A stretch of 64,000 nt of DNA, from assembly GCA_027924645.1 (NCBI GenBank), contig BSBN01001687.1, forward strand, positions 6,510,001-6,574,000. The letters run 5' to 3'. Position numbers and translations under genes: made by a program. A model generated the notes under the pieces. It was not told the origin of the DNA and ran no database searches. It was given only the letters and a program-made list of their open reading frames with translations. This stretch comes from Cunninghamia lanceolata. Lineage: Eukaryota; Streptophyta; Pinopsida; Cupressales; Cupressaceae. Position 1 is the first letter of the stretch; the number at the start of each line of letters is the position of its first letter. Shown piece after piece: positions 1 to 12,721 of this stretch.

Positions 1-3000
1 AAAGAAATGCACCATCATTGTAAGAATAGAGATGCATCGTAGATCACTAAGATGCAACCAAGGACAAAGAAGACCATTGCAAGGTAAACAAGAACCATCG
101 TGAGATGAAATGGAGCCACTGCACCAATTGCAAGTCCCAGGATGAAGAAATCTTGTTGCACTAAGAAGAGACCTACTACAAAGGACTAAAGAAATCACAT
201 GGAGGTCACCACAACATTAGGTTATGCCTGCAAGAACATGTGTATCCATTGCAATCCAACAAAAACCATCACATGTAAAAGATTCACCACAAGGGGAACA
301 ATAAATGCAAATAGTTGAAGAACAATGCTTTTGGGGCGAGAATAAACATGCCAAAGCACATGTAGTTTTAAGGACAACAAGGGTAGGTAACAAGAAGTCA
401 TAACAAGGAAATAGAGGGCATTGCATAGATGAAACAAGGAAACACAAGGCAAGAGAAAACACCAAAATCCACAAGGAATGAAGAAAAGAAAGCAAGATTG
501 TCCACCAAAGAACATTGTAAGTGAAGTATTTTGCATTTTCATGGATTATGGTGAAAGGAACACAAGAATGAAGATCTATAGAAAATACTTGGTTGAATAG
601 GAAACTGCATTAAAGAAACACCAAGTTTAAGCACTAAATTTGGGTACAATCCAATAGTGCCCATCTTTGAAATTAGAGAAAAGGTGTCATCATAATTTAA
701 ACTATGTCACTAAGTAAAGCCTCTAGAAACTAACCTTGTGTTATATTTCTTTCACAGCTGGAGTTATGTTTGACTTTATAAAGCAAACAATAATCAATAG
801 TTTTTTGAAGGTGGAGGAGCATGATCCCATGTCTTGTTTTTAATTAGAGAATTATACTTTATTTTCATTGCATCCATCCATTTTTCATCTCTATTAGCTT
901 CTTTAAAAGATTGAGGATCACTTTCCTAAAATGTCATTAAAGCATGATATGAATGTGACTTCTAGTCATATTTGATGAAGAAATATTTTCTAGATTATCT
1001 TCTTAAATTTGGGATCAATCTCATTTAGCTCTTTTAGGTTGAGAATTATAAGATTCCCTCACCCCCTAGACCCATCAACTAAGGTATCTTGGTTATCTTC
1101 ATATGAAAGAATATTTTTCATAGATCTCAATTTGAGTTGGATGGAAGACATATTTTTCAATAATATGAATATTTATACTTAATATGACCTCCCTTTTTGA
1201 ATGATCATAAAGTCTTAGTCCTTTTTTTTTCTTCCTTCATATCCTACAAAAATACACTTGAAGGAAGTGGGATCAAGTTATTTTCTTTTTAAACTTGGGA
1301 ATGAATATGGAAGTAATGCTTCCAAATATTCTTAAATGGGAAATACTAGATTTCTTTTTCTCCCACATTTCCAAGGGTGTTAAATATAGGTCATGTTCCA
1401 TGAAGCACCACTATCTAAGATCCATTCTTGATATCCTTTGAAGAAAAAAGTGTATTGTAAAGAACAATTGTTTTATTTGAGTTTTGACTTGGAATTAATT
1501 TTTAAATTAAAATTAATTTTGATTCTAATTAGTATACTTTTTTTTGTTGTTTCTACCTTTTTTTTGGTTATTGAAGGACCCTTTACAATTTGTTTCTTGT
1601 GACCAAATTTTCCATATTGTTGTAATTGCCATAAAATTTAACTTTGAAGTTTTTAGAGAAATTATATTTATTCTCATTGTTTATTTTGAGGTTATTATTT
1701 TGGTTATCACACTTATTTATAGGAAAATGATTGTTTTCATTTGAATAAATAATTTTTGACTAGCATTTTCTTTCAAATTAAAATTAGACAACACTTGCTC
1801 TTGTTGGATAAGAAACATATTAAAACTCAACAAGTTAGGAATGTCCTCTTTATTTTAATAGGTTAATTTAGAATTAAGAAAAAACTTCTAAATGTTTTCA
1901 TGTCTATTCAGTTGAATGATGAAGTAACACATTTTTTCTTGAATAAGATTACAAGTGCTACCACCTAGCTAGAATTTAATATTTTTCACTTTGGCAAGAT
2001 ATTTTATATTTTTCTCATATCCCTTCATAGGAGTGTTGAGAATTTCAAGTATGGGTTTGATGATTTTTTAGAGTCTTGTACCCTCATGCATGGATCCTAG
2101 GGGTTTTTGTATTTCACTAAGAGAATATTGATTTCTAATGTGAGGAAGGAAATCATCTCCAACACTTCGTAGAATGATAGATATTGATTCTTGAGTTCCA
2201 TAGTGGAAAGAACTTACCTATTTTGTAGTAGTATGCCTTCTAGTAAGAAATTTTTTAGTACCATTTATAATTGTCAATAATTTTATGGCCATGAATTTGT
2301 CTTTAAGCCTAATTTTCCATATATTGTAATTGTTTCTATTAAGCATATGCATTTTATTATTAGTAAAATTGTTATGTAAGTTATTTTAGATTCAACCAAA
2401 TGTAGATTAAGATATAAATAAAGATAACTTAAATGAAAGAATTTAATTGCCAAGTGAAACATAATCGTTGATGGCCTTTTTATGCTCAAGAATTTGCACC
2501 TCGCATGTATATGACTCAAGACTATCAACAATGGAAAGAGGAGCTATAGAGGAGAAATTGCCCTAATTAGTCAATCTCCAGATAAGGGTTGGTTCCCCAA
2601 CTCTGAGGCTTGCAATGATTTTTTGAGGAAAAGGAAAGAAAAAGGAATAATAAAAAAACTAAAGTACTGAATTAAAAGAGGCCATAAGCCAAAGAGAAGA
2701 TTTTTGCATATTCAAAGTGTAATGAATTGACTTATGATAACGTAGTCGATGAGGATCATCATGGATCAAAATAAACATCAAGTAATATTTCACAAGCAAA
2801 AACAATGATTTAGAACTTCAAGAATAGCAACTTCATTGTTTGAAGATTATGAAATTAATTTTGAATGAAAACATAGAACATATGATCCAAAGACATAGGT
2901 ATGAAGATCGTTTATCTCTAAATACACAAGGGGATAAACCTTTTTTACATTAGGCTAGGACTTGGCTCAGCTACAAGAAAAACTAGATCTCTTTTTAATT

Positions 3001-4340
3001 ACCAAATCATTCCTTTATACATAAAAGGAGGAAAGGAAAAAATTTCACCTTCAAAGAAAAATTTGTCACCATTTAAGAGAAATTAATGAAGGTGCACACA
3101 ATCCTTGGAGATATTATGTTTCTATTAATTCCTTTGTGCAAATAATTTTTTCAGAGATCCAGGGCACCATGAGAGTTTCCCATCAGTGGGAAGTGATGGC
3201 CATAACTTTTAGTAGGTAAAATAGTTAATTCTCTTGTATTTAAAAACTTGGGCACCAATCACTATTATAATATCCCCAAAATCACTGAGGAGCCTCCTAT
3301 TCGCTTTTATCTTAAAAGCAGGTTTTTCTTTTTATTAGTTCCCATGGGTCATTGGATGAGCTAAGTGATTTGGAAAATTAGAGGGCTGGTGGGAGTTTTG
3401 AAAGCCAATTTCCAAATCCCTTTCACAAACACTTACAATAATACCATGTAGCCAAGCTACCTTTTGTTGTTGATGTCACACGTGTCCCACCTTGGAAGTC
3501 CTTTTCTATTTATGATGATGTTGGCTACTCCAACACCACGTTGGACCAATAGTGTGATCCTGTTAGTTTTTTTTTATGCTTTGTGACCCACTAGCCCGAA
3601 CCGCAGGATGAACCAAAAACATATACAAAAAGGAAAATAGAGAGAATAAGGCATTTGAAAGATCAGAAACATGTAGCATCTTTCTAAAAATTGAAGAAAG
3701 GATGAAAAATATTTTTAGACGCCTGTAGTAGAAAATTTTAGTACAATAACACAACTTAGAGCTCTATTCCTTAATAAATCAATTGTTATGGAAGCCCTTT
3801 TAGATACAATCATATTTATATTAAGATATATATAAAGATAGATTAAATGATATAATTTAATTGCCAAGTGAAATACAACACAAGTTAGATCATTATTCCT
3901 TAATAAATAAATAGTGTAGTAATAAAAAAAAGTATTGTAAGAAGAAAGGAAACCAACATTTATTTCATTACAAGTTCATAGCCAAAATCTACTTTGATAT
4001 GGTAGCTAATCTTAGATTAGAAATGTATGATGTGATTTAGTGTTGGATTTATCCTTGCAACATGGGTGTGATATAAGTTTAAGATTAGACTTGTAACCCT
4101 TATATACTTATATGGATTACAATAGTATGTAGCCAAATAGCAAGCTAGAGCAAAACAATGCTTGATCATGATAAAAGACCATCAAAGATGATGTATTTTA
4201 AAAAGATTTTTCTTCAATAATATAGTAAATCCCACTTCATTGATAATAAAGATTGAACTAAGATTTTGCATGAAGAAATATATTTTATTCCTAAGCTTGA
4301 AATTCATTAAACACATATGTTAAAAAAGACTGCTAGAGGT
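1..4340. other. AT-rich intergenic DNA, no recognised gene
   Basis: No open frame here resembles a known protein; the short frames have the hydrophobic or low-complexity composition expected of AT-rich noncoding DNA. One dispersed direct repeat of about 80 bp is visible at roughly 2385-2463 and 3801-3880, sharing a stretch around 'tttaattgccaagtgaaa'. It may be a decayed repeat family. Nothing else can be supported. Confidence 0.6.
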
Positions 4341-4640
4341 TACTATAGATTGGGTACAATTACTTATAGGTGTTCTCTTTGGCCACATATCAACCTATAA
4401 CTATGGTGTTTGTTGTCTACAAGTGAGTTATAGGCTATTGTAGGTTACTATAGATTGGGTACAATTACTTATAGGTGTTCTCTTTGGCCACATATCAACC
4501 TATAACTATGGTGTTGGTTGTCTACAAGTGAGTTATAGGCTATTGTAGGTTACTATAGATTGGGTACAAATTACATGTAGGTGTTCTCTTAGGATACAAA
4601 CCTACCTATAACTATGGTATATAGGTTGCATACAAGGTAA
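4341..4640. repeat. Tandem repeat, ~105-bp unit, about 2.9 copies
   Basis: Successive units begin with 'ttactatagattgggtaca' near 4341, 4445 and 4550. The first two are almost identical, including 'ggccacatatcaacctata' and 'ctacaagtgagttatag'. The third is diverged and truncated. No coding frame is maintained. It reads as a small noncoding tandem duplication. Confidence 0.85.
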
Positions 4641-5560
4641 AAAGTCTCTTGTGAAGTAATCTTTAAATAAATTATGTTCTTTCCATAATGTTTCTGAATG
4701 CTTTATTTCTTTAATAGTTTCTAGATAAATTATAGAGGAAACACAAGATGTGTTCTTTTATCACTTGTCAGAACTCATCATAACATTAGTGTGCCATGAA
4801 TAAATTCTAGTGTTTCTACTAAAAAACATGTTTTTGTGTAAATGATGTCTCATCCAAGTCTAGCTCATCCATGATGGGATATGATACTTATGAACTAAAA
4901 CAATATTATGAATGTATCCCTAATATTCATGATGATTTTAACCCATGAGTTCCATATCTTTGATCCTCCATTTCCTTGATTCCCAACTCAAACGTACACC
5001 ATACAGGTAATCCTCTTACTACATTGTTTCTATTCTTTGGTTCCTGTTGAAGTGGGTAGATGGCAAGGATGGTTACTAATAGCTTTGTGAAGGCTACCAG
5101 AGCCTTAGAAACTCTCAACTAGTATGACTTGGATATTTAATGAAAACATGAATGCAAGGATATCGAGTATGCCCATCAAGCATTTGATGAAATGTCTATT
5201 CAAGTTTGAGTTTCTTTTAATGCCATGATTGCTTGATATACTTGCAATGGTTGCATCTAGGAGGCCTTGGAATTATATTCTCAGATGTAAGAATCAAGAA
5301 TAGAACCAACATATTTTATATTTAGGTATTTTATCAAACATAATATGTGGAAACCAAATCATACCCATAATCTATAAAATAGTTTTATACCTGAATACTC
5401 ATTTATTTTCCCAAGCATGGTGATATTTACAATAGAGACAACAATGTCTAAAGCCTAATAGATGGGTAATAAACACATAATTATTTTGTGTTTATTTAAA
5501 CATATTTTATAGGAAATCTTAAAAGGATAGTAAAACTACTTTATCTTCCCTTTCCTATAA
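4641..5560. other. AT-rich DNA, no gene seen
   Basis: No recognisable protein or RNA gene. The right edge may be the body of a decayed LTR on the minus strand, because a polypurine tract and a TGTTGAG start abut it at 5567, but no matching second LTR was found. Confidence 0.4.
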
Positions 5561-5640
5561 CTCAACACTTCCCCTTCATTTGTAAAAAAAGATTAGCACA
5601 ACCTAAATAGGCTCTAATGTCATGTTAGGATATTATGATC
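5561..5640 (-). other. PPT-like and PBS-like signals of a decayed LTR retroelement
   Basis: Read on the minus strand, 5579-5568 is a purine tract (ATGAAGGGGAAG) directly followed by TGTTGAG at 5567, as at the start of a 3' LTR. On the other side, 5611-5622 reads TGACATTAGAGC, 9 of 12 matches to the initiator-Met primer-binding site TGGTATCAGAGC. It abuts TGTTAGGATATT (+, 5623), the reverse complement of an LTR 3' end. Only about 55 bp separate the two LTR-like edges, as in terminal-repeat elements in miniature. The two flanks do not visibly match each other, so a decayed or deleted element is equally possible. Confidence 0.3.
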
Positions 5641-8403
5641 TTTAGGTTTAAGCTATGATAAGAATTTAACCAATAAAATTAATAGTACAATGTAAACATA
5701 TTTGTAGAAGATCAATTGACACAATACACAAGATTTTATGTAAGGAAAACCTTACAATAAAAAACCCCACAAGGAATTGCTTCACCCAGGATTCCACCTA
5801 CCCCTACATTCATGGCAAATGCATCTCCAACTATGCATGCTGAGAAAACTTACATCAATATGTACAATTACATACACAAGAAACTTGGGTTATACAATTT
5901 CCTTCCTCTCCTTCCCACAAATGCCTCACAAATACCTCTTATAGATATTCCAAATTGTGATTGCAAATTATTCACACACATACATATCACAATTGATATA
6001 TCTCAAATCCCACATAGGGATCCCTTAAATATATGGAGTGGATGCAATTCAACCATACATTGGAGTGGTTACAACCTTTTACCAAATGGTATGTGATATT
6101 TAATTAATAAACATATTTAAATTAATTAATTAATTAACAATCAATCCTCAATAATATGGCCAATGAAATAATTATTTATAATACTAAACCTTATATCAAA
6201 CAAAGCCTATATTAATGTTATTTAGGACCACTAACATGAAGTTTGGTCGATATTGAGCATTATGCTCTAGCGACACTTTGAACTTAGTGTGATCATGTTA
6301 TGCCTTAGAACAAAATTTTGGCCCCCATCTCCATGCACACATAGTGATGCCCCCATGTGTAAACATATTGCAATAATGACCCAAATGCAAAGGGGGAATG
6401 CATGATGCCCCCATATGTAACTCATAATATATATCTAAGCTAATAGTCATGGTGTAATAGTTGAATATGATAGCCTTGAATGACCTAACAGAATCACACG
6501 CTAACTAAGAATGTCTATTATATTGATAGGATTAGGCATGCAAACATATTTATGAATAAGCTATGATTGATATAGGTCATCTAAAATTAAATATTTATCT
6601 CAAACTCCAAGACTAATGAAGCAATAGATGTGCATGGAACATGGCATAAATGATGAATTTGATGATAAATTGGCACATGTGTGGTCCCAAGATATGCCAA
6701 TATGTATCAATAACTATCATGGATCAATATGGTCATTGAAATATGTCATATGTCAAAAGTGTCATTTGTGTGAGAAAAGGGGACTATAATAAATGCAATA
6801 TGTGTGAAAAATGAGCCCAAGTGTGTACAAGTCAAATGTTAATGTGAATAATGAATGGCAGATCATGAATGCAATCATATCGATTTAAAAATGGAGGTCA
6901 TGAGATGTAAAATTTGTAAATTGTAAGTTTGACTTAACTATAAAAGGGAGGGTGAATGGAAGGTGTATAGTAAAATGTTGTACTTTCATTTGCATGATCA
7001 CCCATAGGAAACCAATACATTTCAAAGCTCAAAATTATCTTGTATTATATGATGATGGTGGTTCAACAAAGCAACATACCTATGAGGGGTGACCAAGTAT
7101 GTGCATAAATCAAGTGTGACAAGGTTATAGACATCGTAAGTCACCCCAAAATGCTAATTATGTCAATTTTTTTAAATTTTTGTAAAGTTGTTTAGACTTT
7201 TCATAGGCTAAAATAATACATTATTTGCTTAATTTTGTGATCTTCAAACTTTTTCAGCGATGTGCAAAATCATCCTAGGTTCATGGATTTGTCCCATGGT
7301 ACTTTACCAAACCGTGGACTTGTCCCAAGGTACTATAGTCATGCCATATATGCAAATGTTCCATTTTTCAATTAATTTTTATCATTGATTATGCTCTAAT
7401 GACATTTTATTTCCGTTTGCTTTGCAATCAAAGATACATATATGTAAGCATCCATTAAATCTACATGTGGTCAATCTACATACTATACCAATTGAGGATG
7501 ATGTATAATGGGCCCTCTAGAGACTATAGGTCTCAAGCCTATGGTGACACTATCAAAATTGTAATATCACATGTGTATGCTCATTGCACTAGTTGATATG
7601 TAGGACTCAAATACCACCACATTTCACCTCCCTATAGGTAATTTGATACTAACTATGGAGGACATATGGAGGATTCTCCACATCCCCATAAGAGAGGAGG
7701 GTAGAGATCAACACCATCACACTATAGAAGGATAATGAGTTATACTAGTGGTGTATTGGGCAAGTGGGGTATTAATAGGGTGGATTATCATTCATAGAGA
7801 TTATGACGGGGAACGTGTCTTTCCTATAAAATTGTTTACTATTTATCATTGATTTATTTATTCTTCTTGATGGCCAAGTATCACATATAGTTTATGGTTT
7901 GATATAGTTATGTCATGAGATAGAGTATCAACATGTACTATTTGCATGGGGTCATTGCCTATTAGCCCAATTCTATAATGATCTCTAAATATTCATCAAT
8001 AAGGGTATTATGTCTCTCCAAGTGGAATTACTACTTTAGTGTTGGGTACATATGAGCATCTACAAGTGTCATGCCCTTAGGATTACCTTCTACTTTTAGT
8101 GGCAAGGAATTGATGGCCCAAGTGATACCATAGATGTCAGGTAGTGGAGAAAGGGTAGGGCCCTCTAAGAACAAAGACAAGTTTTTAATAGGTTGACTCT
8201 AATAGACATCACCTAGAGGCTATATAGGTAGCTATCCATGGACATTGATGATGGATATCAAATTGATATGATCATGGAGTTGTTTCACTATAAGTAGGTG
8301 TTGTGTTAGTTTGGGATCCATTAAATGGTACCCCTAAGTAATTCTTGTATAAATAACATTATAGTTCACCATCCTGGTAAGGGGAGAGATCGAGACCTAC
8401 ATT
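5641..8403. other. Intergenic DNA, possible LTR remnant, no gene
   Basis: The segment 5623-6120 has an LTR-like flavour ('accttacaataaaaaaccccacaagg'-type text), but no partner was identified. A 94-codon open frame at 5812-6096 has no recognisable domain and is not called. The remainder to 8403 is AT-rich with no supportable gene. Confidence 0.4.
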
Positions 8404-10423
8404 GACAAAGTAGATAGATATAGATGGTGATAAGAGACAACCCTCAATTTAGGTATTAGATCAAGATGATGCAAGGGTCTCAATGGACTATGATGATTGT
8501 GGGCAAGGGAGAGTTCATCCTCATTATACCCTCTAGATGTGCCTACAGTTGCACCCAAAATAGGAGGGGACAATCCTCAAGGTACACTAGACATTTCCCT
8601 TGTAACCAATACCTAGAGATGCAAACTAGCAAGCAAGAGACCTAGCTATATTAGTCATGATATTGCATTTGAAATTTGTCTTTATTTTACTATTATTTAT
8701 GAAGATGTGGCTAAAAATAGAATGTGATTGTACAATTAGTGTAGTTGAGTGGCTGGGACTTATCTCTCTCTCACTATAGAGCACCTAACTCATGGAGTAC
8801 AGTCATAGACAAAGTAGATAGATATAGATGGTGATAAGAGACAACCCTCAATTCAAGTATTAGATCAAGATGATGCAAGGGTCTCAATGGACTATGATGA
8901 TTGTGGGCAAGGGAGAGTCCATCCTCATTATACCATCTAGATGTTCCTACAGTTGCACCCACAATAGGAGGGGACAATCCTCAAGGTACACTAGACATTT
9001 CCCTTGTAACCAATACCTAGAGATGCAAACTAGCAAGCAAGAGACCTAGCTATATTAGTCATGATATTGCATTTGAAATTTGTCTTTATTTTACTATTAT
9101 TTATGAGGATGTGGCTAAAAATAGAATGTGATTGTGCAATTAGTGTAGTTGAGTGGCTGGGACTTATCTCTCTCTCACTATAGAGCACCTAACTCATGGA
9201 GTACAGTCATAGACAAAGTAGATAGATATAGATGGTGATAAGAGACAACCCTCAATTTAGGTATTAGATCAAGATGATGCAAGGGTCTCAATGGACTATG
9301 ATGATTGTGGGCAAGGGAGAGTCCATCCTCATTATACCCTCTAGATGTGCCTACAGTTGCACCCACAATAGGAGGGGACAATCCTCAAGGTACACTAGAT
9401 ATTTCCCTTGTAACCAATACCTAGAGATGCAAACTAGCAAGCAAGAGACCTAGCTATATTAGTCATGATATTGCATTTGAAATTTGTCTTTATTTTACTA
9501 TTATTTATGAAGATGTGGCTAAAAATAGAATGTGATTGTACAATTAGTGTAGTTGAGTGGCTGGGACTTATCTCTCTCTCACTATAGAGCACCTAACTCA
9601 TGGAGTACAGTCATAGACAAAGTAGATAGATATAGATGGTGATAAGAGACAACCCTCAATTCAAGTATTAGATCAAGATGATGCAAGGGTCTCAATGGAC
9701 TATGATGATTGTGGGCAAGGGAGAGTCCATCCTCATTATACCATCTAGATGTGCCTACAGTTGCACCCACAATAGGAGGGGACAATCCTCAAGGTACACT
9801 AGACATTTCCCTTGTAACCAATACCTAGAGATGCAAACTAGCAAGCAAGAGACCTAGCTATATTAGTCATGATATTGCATTTGAAATTTGTCTTTATTTT
9901 ACTATTATTTATGAGGATGTGGCTAAAAATAGAATGTGATTGTGCAATTAGTGTAGTTGAGTGGCTGGGACTTATCTCTCTCTCACTATAGAGCACCTAA
10001 CTCATGGAGTATAGTCATAGACAAAGTAGATAGATATAGATGGTGATAAGAGACAACCCTCAATTTAGGTATTAGATCAAGATGATGCAAGGGTCTCAAT
10101 GGACTATGATGATTGTGGGAAAGGGAGAGTCCATCCTCATTATACCCTCTAGATGTGCCTACAGTTGCACCCACAATAGGAGGGGACAATCCTCAAGGTA
10201 CACTAGACATTTCCCTTGTAACCAATACCTAGAGATGCAAACTAGCAAGCAAGAGACCTAGCTATATTAGTCATGATATTGCATTTGAAATTTGTCTTTA
10301 TTTTACTATTATTTATGAGGATGTGGCTAAAAATAGAATGTGATTGTACAATTAGTGTAGTTGAGTGGCTGGGACTTATCTCTCTCTCACTATAGAGCAC
10401 CTAACTCATGGAGTACAGTCATA
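8404..10423. repeat. Five-copy 404-bp tandem array with A-B-A-B-A order
   Basis: The motif 'gacaaagtagatagatatag' begins units at 8404, 8808, 9212, 9616 and 10020. The spacing is exactly 404 bp each time, and the array ends cleanly at 10423 (5 x 404 = 2020 bp). Units 1, 3 and 5 carry 'caatttaggtattag' and 'ataccctctag'. Units 2 and 4 carry 'caattcaagtattag' and 'ataccatctag'. Two further positions near the unit end (gaagatgtgg/gaggatgtgg and gattgtaca/gattgtgca) alternate the same way through units 1-4, while unit 5 combines both types. A 67-codon frame recurs on the minus strand of units 2-5 only because the DNA is repeated. It has no recognisable domain. Confidence 0.97.
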
Positions 10424-12721
10424 CCATCAGAGAAAATGGTATTTAACCATATACAGGCCAGATGGTTTACCACATATTTTTATCCCATGAGCCAAGACAC
10501 TATGGATTATAGAGGTTCCTTTGTAGAGGTAGCATTATTGTTTCAAGAGTGGATGAGAGTAGAGGTAGAGAGAGATGCATCCATTCAGGAGTAATGAAGG
10601 CTCCTCTAGACTTGGATGTGAAATGTGCAAAGTGAGATAGGCTTGAGTGGGAGTTTTTAGAGTCTGATTTGTGGAGAGCCATGCATGCACCATCAAATGA
10701 CGAGTTCATTAAATATTTGCCAGGTCACCTAGAGAGTGCTTAAATGACTATTTGAGCACAATAGATAGAGCTAAACACACTACATGAGGAGGTTGGTCAC
10801 CTATGTTGGATGAACATCATACTATATGATAGATCTTGATCATGCTCTTAGACAAGGACTTGTGTTAGTGATTGGGGTGATGTGATGGAGGGATCATTAT
10901 GAACACCTTCCCCTAAGAGAGTCTCGATATATATCCACATATATGTACTTTGACACTTTGATGTTTATGAACATTTGATCTTTTATAGCATGAGCCACTC
11001 TTTATTTATGGCTCTATGTGTATTCTATTGATTTTACTATGTTTAGATTTTTTAGATCTTTATGTTTTTCATTATATGTGCATGTTACAATTTATGTTAT
11101 GCTTTGTAAGATGTACCATGAATAATTCCACACATGTTATCTAGTGTAATCAATAAACTCTAATAATGATGTGGAACTCTAAAAACAAGGATCAATCAAG
11201 GACCCAAAAATGGTCCCATAATTAATGTCACAAGTAAAAAAACAACAAGAAGCCCCATTAAGATAAGGATTAACATCAATGAGGTTCTTTTCCTTTACAT
11301 TGTTGCTACTCTAACCATCTAGTTATATCTTTTGGTTTATATCCTATTCCACAATGTCTTCTACTTTCACTTGGCTCAACAAATTGTCTATAACCTTGTT
11401 TGGTCTTTCCCAGTCCAGTTCCTCTATATCCATGCTTTTTCATGAGATTATATATAGGACCATAAATCTATCTAAAGGATGGTTTAGGAGGAGGCGATGG
11501 TGTTGTAGAAGATGTATCATTCACAAGATCATTGTTACACATACATGTCTCCTTAGCAACCTTAAATTCCTTAGGTGTTTTATTATAGATAGAAGGATCC
11601 ATATATAAGGATGGAATACCATAAGCCTTATGATCCACATGATACTCATTGACACCACAAAGTGTAAGGGTGAGTGCAGGATCATGATGGGCCAAACAAT
11701 ACCCCTAATTGGCAATAAGAATGCTAAAAATATACTTAGTAACTTCACATCAAAAATTGAATGAGTTATCTACTACATAATGTGAAAATAAGGTAGCAAT
11801 AAAAGTTGTAGGAAATTCAATGTAGTTTATGGGCTACTTAAAATTAATTTTGTGAATATTAGATATTTCAATGAGGCATTATTAAATTTTTAGAAAAATG
11901 TAAAAAGTAGGTGTCATTCCATCCAACCTAAGTATAAGAAAAAGAAAATATTTTTCCTTCTAACTTTAGATTTAAGTAAATGACACATGAGTGGATGTGA
12001 CACATATTTTTTTGAATTTTTTTAACAAATAAATATTTTTTAACAATTTTTTACTTTGACTTTTTAAATATATTAAAAAATAATTTTCTAGCCAACCTAA
12101 CTTGGTAAAAAATGTATGAAATTCAAAACTTCTTTTTAAACCTATACCCAATAAAGCCTAGAATTCGACACATCTTTTGGATTTAAAAAAGGATAAATAA
12201 TTTCAAAGTTATGAATGCTTTCTCATATGTATATCAATTAGGAAATCAGACAGTGTGTATGCAACAACTTAATAATAATTACCTATTAAAATATAATGAG
12301 CCATATATTATATTTTTAGAATCTTGATGGTTTCCTCTACAAACCCTTTTTGTTTTATTAAATTTAGTTACAAAAAACTCTGTCAACTTCAAGGATGAAG
12401 TCATGGAAAATTTCAAGATAACACTAAATGAGTGGTTTTGCAAGTTTCTTTGACAAGTTTTTGGACTCCCTCTTGCCTAAATCTAAGGTAATTCCTAGGA
12501 ATTTTTGGAGAGAATCCATATTTGAGCTAGAAATATTCACACTTTTTCCATACAAATCTAAATATGTCTAAATGTTAGCACTTTTTCATCTAGCAGGACT
12601 TTTTTTGACATTCCCACTGTTTGACCCACATGATCTCGCACTCACTTGTAAAATCTAATGAAACCTAGTCATCACTAAGTGAAGCATTATAATCATTTTC
12701 TAAGGGTTCATTTTGTGTAAA
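10424..12721. other. Unassigned DNA downstream of the 404-bp array
   Basis: Short open frames occur on both strands (for example 10361-10594 +, 11354-11608 +), but none shows a recognisable domain. The first 300 bp after the array read like a degenerate coding remnant without a clear family. From about 11750 to 12700 the sequence is AT-rich and looks noncoding. Confidence 0.4.

Noticed and set aside
8774..10189. Four repeated 67-codon minus-strand frames as a tandem gene family
   Set aside because: They recur only because they lie in the 404-bp array. They have no domain, no start context, and the repeat is better explained as noncoding satellite-like DNA.
4341..10423. A CRISPR-like array
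   Set aside because: The repeats are long and contiguous without unique spacers, and the sequence is plant nuclear DNA.
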